10,026 nucleotides of DNA from Bacteroidales bacterium. Lineage in GTDB: Bacteria > Bacteroidota > Bacteroidia > Bacteroidales > UBA12077. This document shows positions 1 to 6,960 of this stretch, piece after piece. The notes under the pieces are model-generated. The model was given only the letters and a program-made list of their open reading frames with translations, was not told the origin of the DNA and ran no database searches. The DNA lies in the NCBI GenBank assembly GCA_030643125.1, contig DAOWML010000054.1:1-10026 (forward strand). The letters are read 5' to 3'. The translations under genes were made by a program, and so were the position numbers. Position 1 is the first letter of the stretch, and each line of letters begins with the position of its first letter.

Positions 1-1200
1 ATTGGTAAATCATTACGTCGTAAATCTGTTAAAGGACAAAATAAACTTGGATTAATAATGTCCTACATTGAAGAAACACTCTTTGGCCTGAGAATTATTA
101 AAGCCTTTAATACGGAGAAAAAAATAAATCAACGTTTTATCGATGAGAATAATTCTTACACCAGCTTAATGAATAAAATTTGGCGAAGAAAAGATCTTGC
201 CGGGCCATCAAGTGAATTATTAGCAACAATAGTTATTATTATTATTATGTGGTATGGGGGCAGCATGGTTTTAAACCAGGATGTTAGTATGTTACCACAA
301 ACATTTATAGCTTATCTGGTAATTTTTTCACAAATTATTACTCCTTCAAAAGATCTATCAACTGCCTATTATAATCTTCAGCGTGGCTTAGCTTCATTAG
401 ACCGAATAAATGTTATCCTTGATGCTGATATAACCATTAATGAAAAACCAAATGCTGAAGCTATTGAAGATTTTAAAACTGAGATTGAATACAAGAATCT
501 AAGCTTTAAGTATATTGAGGACTATGTGTTGAAAAATATTAACCTTAAGATTAAGAAAGGAAATATAGTTGCATTAGTAGGCCAGTCGGGTTCTGGTAAA
601 TCTACATTAGTTGATTTGTTGCCACGATTTTATGATGTAGTTGAAGGTGAAATTCTAATTGACGGACATAATATTCAGAATTTAAAAATAAAAGATCTTC
701 GAAACCTTATGGGAATAGTAAGTCAGGAATCAATTTTATTTAATGATACAATATATAATAATATAGCTTTCGGAATGGAAAATGCAACTGAGGAAGAAAT
801 TATTGCTGCAGCGAAAGTTGCCAACGCACATGAATTTATTTTACAAACCGAAAATGGTTACCAAACAAATATAGGTGACCGTGGAAGCAAACTTTCAGGA
901 GGACAAAGGCAAAGAATTAGTATTGCACGTGCGGTATTAAAAAATCCACCTGTTCTTATTCTGGATGAGGCAACTTCATCATTAGACACTGAATCAGAAA
1001 AACTTGTTCAGGATGCTTTGTTTAAATTAATGGAAAACAGAACTTCCATCGTTATTGCTCACAGACTTTCAACCGTTCGCGATGCCAATGAAATTTGTGT
1101 ACTTCATGAAGGGGAAATTGTTGAAAGAGGCAAACATAAACAATTACTTGCAAAACAAGGAGTTTATAAAAAATTGCACGATCTTCAGATTTTTGCATAA
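1..1200 (+). CDS. ABC exporter, fused permease/ATPase (MsbA/MDR-like), 5'-truncated by window edge
   Basis: The reading frame is open from base 1, so the ATG at 58 is internal and the N-terminus lies outside the window. What remains (399 codons) is the last part of the membrane domain followed by a complete nucleotide-binding domain. The membrane part contains the segment ETLFGLRIIKAFN, typical of the cytoplasmic loops of exporters, and a hydrophobic stretch around 220-270. The ATPase domain has Walker A GQSGSGKST (580-606), Q-loop glutamine (724-726), signature LSGGQ (892-906), Walker B VLILDE (952-969) with D-loop SSLD, and the switch histidine (1060-1062). All catalytic residues are present, so it should be an active half-transporter working as a homodimer in the inner membrane. 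Lipid A/phospholipid flipping (MsbA) is a reasonable guess from family resemblance, but the substrate cannot be read from this sequence; multidrug or peptide export is possible. Confidence 0.95.
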   Translation: MGKSLRRKSVKGQNKLGLIMSYIEETLFGLRIIKAFNTEKKINQRFIDENNSYTSLMNKIWRRKDLAGPSSELLATIVIIIIMWYGGSMVLNQDVSMLPQTFIAYLVIFSQIITPSKDLSTAYYNLQRGLASLDRINVILDADITINEKPNAEAIEDFKTEIEYKNLSFKYIEDYVLKNINLKIKKGNIVALVGQSGSGKSTLVDLLPRFYDVVEGEILIDGHNIQNLKIKDLRNLMGIVSQESILFNDTIYNNIAFGMENATEEEIIAAAKVANAHEFILQTENGYQTNIGDRGSKLSGGQRQRISIARAVLKNPPVLILDEATSSLDTESEKLVQDALFKLMENRTSIVIAHRLSTVRDANEICVLHEGEIVERGKHKQLLAKQGVYKKLHDLQIFA

Positions 1201-1208
1201 ACCATTTG

Positions 1209-1236
1209 AAGGAGCATTAAATGATGCTCCTTTTTT
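1209..1236 (+). terminator. Intrinsic terminator after the ABC exporter gene
   Basis: GGAGCAT (1211-1217) pairs perfectly with ATGCTCC (1224-1230); two flanking A-T pairs (1209-1210 with 1231-1232) extend the stem. The loop is short, closed by a T-G wobble, and the stem is followed directly by six T residues (1231-1236). It begins nine bases after the exporter stop codon, so the exporter transcript most likely ends here and the downstream TPR/SpoIIE gene needs its own promoter. Confidence 0.9.
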
Positions 1237-1332
1237 AATTCTCTTTAAAAGAATAAATTAATTGAATCCTTTTCTGTTTTTTTTCGTAAGTTAGTAAGAT
1301 ATAGGAATAAACCTTTTTCTTTTAATGCTGAT

Positions 1333-3273
1333 ATGAAAAACAGAGTACCAGCTTTTTTTATTTTCTTAGTATTAATTCTCTCTTCAATGGGGATTAATAA
1401 AACATTTGCTCAAGACTACAATATAGATTCCCTCGAAGTTATTTTGGAAAAATCTGAAGGAATAAAAAAAATTCCATATTATTATGCCTTAACCGATTAC
1501 TACATATATAATGCTCCTGATAAAGCTATCCGTTTAGCCAATAAATTTTTAATTCTTGCCGAAAAATATGATAGCACAAATATTATTGAGTATTGTTATC
1601 AGATTTTGGGTGAGGCTCACTTTTACCAGGAGAACTATACCAATTCTCTTAATTATTTCCAAAAATTTCTAAACAGCCAAATAGAAACGGAAGATGAAAG
1701 AGGTATTGGAAGAGCATATAATAATTTAGGAACTGTTTACAGAGCAATTGATAACTATTCTGAGGCAATACAGTGCTATAAAAAAGCTTTGGCAATAAAT
1801 CTTAAACTTAACGACATTAATGGATTAAGTAGTACTTATAATAACCTGGGTGTTCTACACAAATATCTTAACTTATTTGCACAAGCCAGAGATTTTTATA
1901 GAAAATCATTAAATATTGAGCTTGATTTAAACGACTTGGAAGGGATATCAACATCGTACCTTAATCTCGGAGAAATAAATTTTAAGCTGCGAAATTACAA
2001 TACTGCTATTGAGTATTGCGAAAAAAGCATTGTCATTTGCGACTCTTTGAATTACAAACATTCTCTTGAAATGAACTTTGATATTCTTTATCAGGTTTAT
2101 AAAAAAATTGGAAATACAAAAAAATCTCTTCTTTATCTTGAGAAATTCTATGAACTTAAAAACAACAGGATAAATGAAAAATCTAACTCTCAGATTGCTA
2201 AATTAGAATTAATATATCAGACAGATAAAAAAAAGCAAAAAATTGAATTATTAAGTAAACAAAAGAAGCAAAAGGAGATTCTAAATATTCTCGGTTTATC
2301 CGGATTGGCTATTTTTAGTATTTTATTAATCATCCTAATTCGTATAAATAAATTTCGTAAAAATAATAATCAGATTCTGCGATTACGAAATGCTGAAGTT
2401 ATGCAGCAAAAAGAAGAAATTGAAACTCAACGTGACGAAATTGAAGCTCAGCGTGATGAAATAAAACGTCAAATTGATCTTTCCGAACTACAAACAAATA
2501 AAATTTTAAATCAAAAAAGGGATATTACTGACAGTATCGAATATGCAAAACATATCCAAATAGCATTGTTCCCCGATAAAATTACATTGCAAAAGATTCT
2601 AAAAAAAGGATTTTGTTTATTTAAACCAAAAGATATAGTAAGTGGCGACTTTTATTGGGTGGCGGAAATTAACAACAAATCAATTATTGTTGCTGCCGAT
2701 TGCACAGGACATGGAGTTCCTGGTGCATTTATGAGTATAATAGGAATAAATTTCTTAAACGAAATTATTTACGATGAACAAATTATTAAGCCTTCCGAAA
2801 TTTTATCCTTGTTAAGAAGAAAAATAATAAAAACCATGGTACATGCCAACCGGATTAATGAATCTAAAGACGGAATAGATTTATCTCTGATTGTTATTGA
2901 TTACAACAAAATGAGTCTTGAATACGCTGGTGCGTATAATCACTTATATTATATCCGCGATCATATGCTCAATGTAATAAAAGCTGACAGAATGCCGGTG
3001 GGGATATCAGAAAAATCTATTGCTCCATTCACCAATCACACAATAGATATTCAAAAAGGGGATTTGTTTTACATGTTTACTGATGGCTTTGCCGATCAGT
3101 TTGGAGGCCCACGAAAAAAGAAATTCAGAGTCGGAAATTTACGAGAATTACTTCTTGATATTCACGAAAAAGAAATGCCTGAGCAAAAAAGAATTCTTTA
3201 TGAAACTCTCATCAACTGGAAAGGGCAACAACCACAAGTTGATGATGTTCTGTCAATCGGAATAAAAATTTAA
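1333..3273 (+). CDS. Exported TPR sensor with transmembrane helix, coiled coil and cytoplasmic SpoIIE/PP2C-type phosphatase domain
   Basis: 646 residues. An N-terminal signal peptide (about 1-26, likely cleavage TFA|QD) is followed by roughly five tetratricopeptide repeats (about residues 85-277). Next come one transmembrane helix (about 317-337), a polar coiled coil (about 345-400) and a C-terminal SpoIIE/PPM phosphatase domain (about 425-646). Expected metal-binding acidic motifs are visible: SGDFYW (D439), ADCTGHGVPGAF (D456), FTDGFAD (D584) and VDDVLSIGI (D637/D638), so the domain looks catalytically competent. Topology implies a periplasmic TPR sensor and a cytoplasmic phosphatase. Family members usually dephosphorylate serine/threonine on anti-anti-sigma (STAS) proteins or act in other partner-switching circuits; no such partner, kinase or sigma factor lies in this window, so target and signal are unknown. 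The ATG at 1333 is chosen because it gives a proper signal peptide; no strong Shine-Dalgarno is seen, common in Bacteroidota. It converges with aroK. Confidence 0.93.
   Translation: MKNRVPAFFIFLVLILSSMGINKTFAQDYNIDSLEVILEKSEGIKKIPYYYALTDYYIYNAPDKAIRLANKFLILAEKYDSTNIIEYCYQILGEAHFYQENYTNSLNYFQKFLNSQIETEDERGIGRAYNNLGTVYRAIDNYSEAIQCYKKALAINLKLNDINGLSSTYNNLGVLHKYLNLFAQARDFYRKSLNIELDLNDLEGISTSYLNLGEINFKLRNYNTAIEYCEKSIVICDSLNYKHSLEMNFDILYQVYKKIGNTKKSLLYLEKFYELKNNRINEKSNSQIAKLELIYQTDKKKQKIELLSKQKKQKEILNILGLSGLAIFSILLIILIRINKFRKNNNQILRLRNAEVMQQKEEIETQRDEIEAQRDEIKRQIDLSELQTNKILNQKRDITDSIEYAKHIQIALFPDKITLQKILKKGFCLFKPKDIVSGDFYWVAEINNKSIIVAADCTGHGVPGAFMSIIGINFLNEIIYDEQIIKPSEILSLLRRKIIKTMVHANRINESKDGIDLSLIVIDYNKMSLEYAGAYNHLYYIRDHMLNVIKADRMPVGISEKSIAPFTNHTIDIQKGDLFYMFTDGFADQFGGPRKKKFRVGNLRELLLDIHEKEMPEQKRILYETLINWKGQQPQVDDVLSIGIKI
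2416..2478 (+). repeat. 21-bp tandem repeat encoding coiled-coil heptads in the SpoIIE protein
   Basis: Two adjacent 21-bp units (2416-2436 and 2437-2457) are identical at 18 of 21 positions and encode EIETQRD and EIEAQRD; a degenerate third unit (2458-2478) encodes EIKRQID. Each unit is one seven-residue heptad of the signalling coiled coil between the membrane helix and the phosphatase domain. Unit number could change by slippage in steps of exactly one heptad, keeping frame and helical register. Confidence 0.75.
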
Positions 3274-3284
3274 AATTATTAAGT

Positions 3285-3788
3285 TTAAATCTCAAGCAAA
3301 TTAACCAACGATTCTATTTTTAAGTCTTTACCACTTATCGTATGCATGGCTTTTTGATAATAAACCTGTCTTCTACCTAACAGATCTTTTGCATAAACAG
3401 TTAAATCTTCTCTTGATTTTCCCCAGATTAAAGGCCTGTCTTTTTTTGCATGCATTAACCGATTAACCAGTGTATGAATATCAACTTCCAGATAAATGGT
3501 AACTCCAGTCTCATTCATCAATTTCATATTATCGAAATAACATGAAGTGCCACCACCAGTTGAAAGCAGAATATTTTCGTTTTTATTAATTATGGTCTCT
3601 AAAGATTGTTTTTCTATTTCTCTAAATTTATCCATTCCCAGATTATAAATAAGTGAACGAATAGTCGAGCTGTATTTTTCTTCAATATAATCATCAAGAT
3701 CAACAAAAGGCAATCCGATCTTTTTAGCAAGTTTTTTCCCGGCTAAAGATTTGCCACTTGCCATAAAACCAATTAGAAAAACTCTCAT
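3285..3788 (-). CDS. aroK: Shikimate kinase
   Basis: Phosphorylates shikimate to shikimate 3-phosphate with ATP, the fifth step of the chorismate pathway, in the cytoplasm. The 167-residue length fits the family. Visible motifs are the P-loop GFMASGKS (residues 7-14), the shikimate-binding aspartates in FVDLDDYIE (D30, D32), FREIE (R56), the glycine triplet STGGG (78-80), the lid arginine in DRPLI (R118) and the substrate-binding arginine region GRRQVYY (R139/R140). The ATG at 3788 is preferred because it begins MRVFLIGFM, the usual family N-terminus. An in-frame TTG two codons upstream (3794-3792) has a GAGG about 10 nt ahead and cannot be excluded. The stop codon faces that of the SpoIIE gene across an 11-bp gap, where only a weak AT-rich inverted repeat (ATTTAAA/TTTAAAT) is visible. 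The gene is last in the leftward series, about 280 bp beyond parC, so co-transcription with the topoisomerase genes is uncertain. Confidence 0.95.
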   Translation of the reverse strand: MRVFLIGFMASGKSLAGKKLAKKIGLPFVDLDDYIEEKYSSTIRSLIYNLGMDKFREIEKQSLETIINKNENILLSTGGGTSCYFDNMKLMNETGVTIYLEVDIHTLVNRLMHAKKDRPLIWGKSREDLTVYAKDLLGRRQVYYQKAMHTISGKDLKIESLVNLLEI

Positions 3789-3873
3789 AAACAATAATTT
3801 CTGACCTCAATCTTTAATACAAATTCGTAAAATAATCCGCAAATTGAATTGTCGAAATATTTATATTTAATTG

Positions 3874-3957
3874 TTGGAATAATGGAATATTGGATAATTG
3901 GTAAACGATAAATATAGGATTTCCATCAATCCAACATTCCAAGAATCCATTTTCCCA
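3874..3957. repeat. Intergenic octamer-phased hairpin repeat, copy A (between parC and aroK)
   Basis: TGG occurs at 3875, 3883, 3891 and 3899, exactly every 8 bases, then CCA at 3923, 3931, 3939, 3947 and 3955, again exactly every 8 bases. The two arms form an imperfect inverted repeat: 3875-3903 against 3921-3949 pairs at 21 of 29 positions around a 17-base loop. The 20-mer TTGGAATAATGGAATATTGG (3874-3893) recurs identically at 8956-8975. The element fills the middle of the 278-bp gap between the parC stop and the aroK start; no open reading frame or clear terminator is seen in the rest of that gap. Confidence 0.8.
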
Positions 3958-4066
3958 GATACATAAATAGAGCAATAATTTGCTATTTCATTCTTAAATT
4001 TTAAAAAACCGAATTCTAAATTTAGACATTTAAATATACAAAAAATCTAATTGGAATAAAAATTCA

Positions 4067-6703
4067 TTATTTTTTACCATTTTCAAACAAACTCATCTGA
4101 GATGGATCCTCATCCTTCATATCTTCTACAGATTCCGGCATTTCTGGATCTTCTTCCTTAATAATTAAAGGTTCAAGTTCTTTAACCACCTTTACCTCGT
4201 AATTAGATAGTCGTTTCCCTCTTGCCTTATAACTTTTAACACCAATAAATTCAGCAACTTCAATTATATCATTTTCACGATTTTTATGTCTGCCTCCAAA
4301 TGAAACTTCCAGTCTTGGATATTCAACTTCTGTTAATTTAATTAATCGTGATTCTTCGTTATCGCCTATAAAACTTGTTGGCTTATCAATAGGGTCGATG
4401 ATAAACCTTTTAATGTAATAGTATTCCAGATCAGCATCGTAGTACACTGCAGAAAATATTTTTTCTTGTCTGAATTTTTCAACAATCATAACATCATCTT
4501 CAAAATGATTCATTAAATCATACGTTGATAATCTGTACTTTCCTGATTTAGTAACAACCAGAATTTTATCATCACCATGGAATTCCCCCAAATAATTTCC
4601 TCTTCCATCGGCATTTAAACGCAATACTTCTTCTTCGAACCAAATCTTTCTATCTCCCAGTGTAGAAACTCCTTCATCCTTCAATACAATTTTATGAATT
4701 GCATATTTTGTAAGGATATTACCCATTGATTGTCGACCTTTTATTGCTAATTCGCTAAATTCAAATTCAAAAATCGGTTTTTTCAATCTTGGTCGTGGAC
4801 GTAAATATATCTTAACAGTTTCTGCTTCACCATTTGGATTAACTGTCATGTAAAGAATCTTCGATCCCTTAGTACCTTTCGAAATAGTGTAATCTTTATC
4901 ACGCGTTATTCCTTTAATAGCACACCGTTTGATCATGATAGCTCCGTTTAGGCCATCACGATAGATTATATTATAAATTGTACGGTTATCGTTTCGTTTA
5001 AAAACAGCAACATGAATAATATCTTTACCAACAAATACTTTATCGTCAGCTTTGGTAATTATATATTTACCATCACGAAGAAATACAATCACCTCATCAA
5101 TATCTGAACACTCGCTCACATATTCGTCCTTTTTAAGACCTGTCCCAATAAAACCTTCTTCACGATTTACATAAAGTTTTCTATTGGCTACAACAACCTG
5201 CGTTGCAGCTATTGAATCAAGATTTCTGATTTCTGTTTTTCTATCACGGCCATCACCATGTTTTTTGCGTATTTGCTTATAATAGTTAATTGCATATTCA
5301 ATAATATGATCCAGATGATTCTGAACTTCTTTTATTTCTTCTTCAAGTCCTCGAATATATTCATCAGCTTTTTTAATATCGAACTTCGTAATACGTTTAA
5401 TTTTGATTTCGGTAAGCTTTACAATATCCTCTTCTGTTACCTCACGTAGTAACATTTTCTTAAATGGTTCAAGCCCCTTATCAATAGTTTTTATTATAGA
5501 TTCCCATGTTTCGCATTCTTCTATATCGTGATATATTCTGTTTTCAATAAAGATTTTTTCCAGTGATGTAAGATGCCATGCCTCCTGCAGCTCATGTTTT
5601 TTAATTTGGAGTTCTTTCTTTAATAGTTCAACTGTATTATCAGCCGAATTCTTAAGCATTTCAGAAACTCCTATAAATACAGGTTTTGAATTTTCAATAA
5701 CACATGAATTTGGCGATATCGAAACTTCACAATCAGTAAAAGCATATAGTGCATCTATTGTTTGGTCGGGCGAAGTTCCTGCCGGTAGATGAATTAATAT
5801 TTCTACATTTTCGGCTGTGTTATCATCAATTTTCCTGATCTTTATTTTTCCTTTTTCATTTGCTTTTAAGATAGAATCTATAAGACTTTGCGTTGTTTTA
5901 CTAAAAGGAAGTTCTGTGATTTTTAGCGTTTTCTTATCTTCTTTTTCAATTTTTGCCCGGATTTTTATTGAACCACCACGTATGCCTTCATTGTATTTAC
6001 TAAAATCAGCTATCCCTCCTGTTAGAAAATCAGGATAAATTTCAAAATTTTTACCTTTTAAATATGCTATTGCAGCATCAATTAATTCGTTAAAATTATG
6101 AGGTAAGATTTTTGAAGCAAGGCCAACTGCGATTCCCTCAACACCTTGCGCCAAAAGCAAAGGGAACTTAACAGGCAGCGTAACCGGCTCGTTGTTTCGT
6201 CCATCGTATGACTTTTTCCATTCAGTAGTTTTAGGATTAAAAACAACATCCAGGGCAAACTTTGATAATCGGGCTTCGATATATCTTGATGCAGCAGCTC
6301 CATCGCCAGTTAAAACATTTCCCCAGTTTCCCTGAGCATCAATTAATAAATCTTTCTGGCCAAGTTGAACAAGAGCATCTCCAATTGACGCATCTCCGTG
6401 AGGATGATACTGCATTGTATAACCAATAATATTGGCAACTTTATTATACCTTCCGTCATCAAGCCTTTTCATTGCATGTAAAATCCTGCGTTGAACAGGT
6501 TTTAGTCCATCATGTAAATGAGGAACAGCTCTTTCGAGTATTACATACGAAGCATAATCAAGGAACCAGTCTTTATACATTCCCGACAGATGCACTATTT
6601 TATGCATCTCTTCACTATGCTTTCCCTTATCAGAGATTTCTGAATTCAGTTTTAATTTTTCTTTGTTTTGTTGATCTGTTTTTTCGTTTTTCTCGTTACT
6701 CAT
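4067..6703 (-). CDS. parC: DNA topoisomerase IV-type subunit A (ParC-like DNA cleavage subunit)
   Basis: Cleavage/religation subunit of a type IIA topoisomerase that passes one DNA duplex through another, working with the ParE-like protein encoded upstream. 878 residues. A charged, probably disordered leader (1-35) precedes the winged-helix/CAP region with DGLKPVQRRIL (65-75) and YHPHGD (99-104), and the catalytic tyrosine Y141 with R140 in AAASRYIEARLS. The tower follows, then long coiled-coil helices to about 480. The C-terminal DNA-binding region (about 500-840) contains GRQSMGNILTKY (657-668), a possible degenerate GyrA-box; the canonical QRRGGKG is absent, favouring topoisomerase IV over gyrase. 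An acidic tail (850-878) ends with QMSLF (869-873). At the quinolone pocket the Ser83-equivalent is A105 and the Asp87-equivalent is D109. The ATG at 6703 follows AAGG with almost no spacer. Gyrase subunit A cannot be strictly excluded without a tree. Confidence 0.93.
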   Translation of the reverse strand: MSNEKNEKTDQQNKEKLKLNSEISDKGKHSEEMHKIVHLSGMYKDWFLDYASYVILERAVPHLHDGLKPVQRRILHAMKRLDDGRYNKVANIIGYTMQYHPHGDASIGDALVQLGQKDLLIDAQGNWGNVLTGDGAAASRYIEARLSKFALDVVFNPKTTEWKKSYDGRNNEPVTLPVKFPLLLAQGVEGIAVGLASKILPHNFNELIDAAIAYLKGKNFEIYPDFLTGGIADFSKYNEGIRGGSIKIRAKIEKEDKKTLKITELPFSKTTQSLIDSILKANEKGKIKIRKIDDNTAENVEILIHLPAGTSPDQTIDALYAFTDCEVSISPNSCVIENSKPVFIGVSEMLKNSADNTVELLKKELQIKKHELQEAWHLTSLEKIFIENRIYHDIEECETWESIIKTIDKGLEPFKKMLLREVTEEDIVKLTEIKIKRITKFDIKKADEYIRGLEEEIKEVQNHLDHIIEYAINYYKQIRKKHGDGRDRKTEIRNLDSIAATQVVVANRKLYVNREEGFIGTGLKKDEYVSECSDIDEVIVFLRDGKYIITKADDKVFVGKDIIHVAVFKRNDNRTIYNIIYRDGLNGAIMIKRCAIKGITRDKDYTISKGTKGSKILYMTVNPNGEAETVKIYLRPRPRLKKPIFEFEFSELAIKGRQSMGNILTKYAIHKIVLKDEGVSTLGDRKIWFEEEVLRLNADGRGNYLGEFHGDDKILVVTKSGKYRLSTYDLMNHFEDDVMIVEKFRQEKIFSAVYYDADLEYYYIKRFIIDPIDKPTSFIGDNEESRLIKLTEVEYPRLEVSFGGRHKNRENDIIEVAEFIGVKSYKARGKRLSNYEVKVVKELEPLIIKEEDPEMPESVEDMKDEDPSQMSLFENGKK

Positions 6704-6810
6704 CCTTACAACAATATCTTTTAAATGATCAATTTATGTAAAATTCTATAACTATAATTTAATATATGTGGATTTATAAAAGTTATCTTTTAAATTTAGC
6801 CCTTTTATGC

Positions 6811-6899
6811 TTGGAATAATGAAATTCCGAAAGTTTTCGGGAGGAAAAATGGAAATTTCATAATCTTTTCCAATATTGCAATATTCCAATATTCCATTG
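6811..6899. repeat. Intergenic octamer-phased repeat, copy B (between parE and parC)
   Basis: The left end, TTGGAATAATG (6811-6821), equals the first 11 bases of the unit shared by the other two copies. The right end is a short tandem octamer, CAATATTS three times (6871-6894); CCA or GCA falls at 6870, 6878, 6886 and 6894, exactly 8 apart. Read on the minus strand, 15 bases (6898-6884) match copy C (8963-8977). The arms therefore face each other as in copy A, but the central spacer is longer and contains its own hairpin. The element sits in the 257-bp gap inside the likely parE-parC transcription unit. Confidence 0.75.
6819..6861. repeat. Nested hairpin within copy B
   Basis: ATGAAATTCC (6819-6828) pairs with GGAAATTTCAT (6851-6861) with one bulged A. 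Inside it, CCGAAA (6827-6832) and TTTCGG (6835-6840) form a second palindrome separated by two bases. The two stems share CC at 6827-6828, so they compete rather than both forming fully. On the minus strand no T-tract follows, so it is not a convincing terminator for parE; attenuation or mRNA stabilisation between parE and parC is possible but unproven. Confidence 0.55.
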
Positions 6900-6960
6900 T
6901 TTTTCTTGAGTTAGAATAAAACCTATTTCACCACATTAGTTTATATCATAGCCAATTCTA

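Noticed and set aside
1055..1261. Short plus-strand frame across the end of the ABC gene
   Set aside because: Runs out of frame over the exporter C-terminus and through the terminator hairpin; not a plausible gene.
3274..3284. Bidirectional terminator between the SpoIIE gene and aroK
   Set aside because: Only a 7-bp pure A/T stem overlapping both stop regions; too weak to call.
3971..3984. AGCAA-TAAT-TTGCT hairpin as the parC terminator
   Set aside because: Only five pairs and no T-run follows on the minus strand.
4015..4026. 12-base palindrome TCTAAATTTAGA downstream of parC
   Set aside because: AT-rich self-complementary 12-mers are not rare in this composition; it has no loop, T-tract or second copy.
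5258..6741. Several short open frames overlapping parC (5258-5449, 5817-6038, 6472-6741 on plus; 6082-6303 on minus)
   Set aside because: All lie in other frames of a well-supported gene, show no domain-like composition and are best explained as shadows of its codon use.
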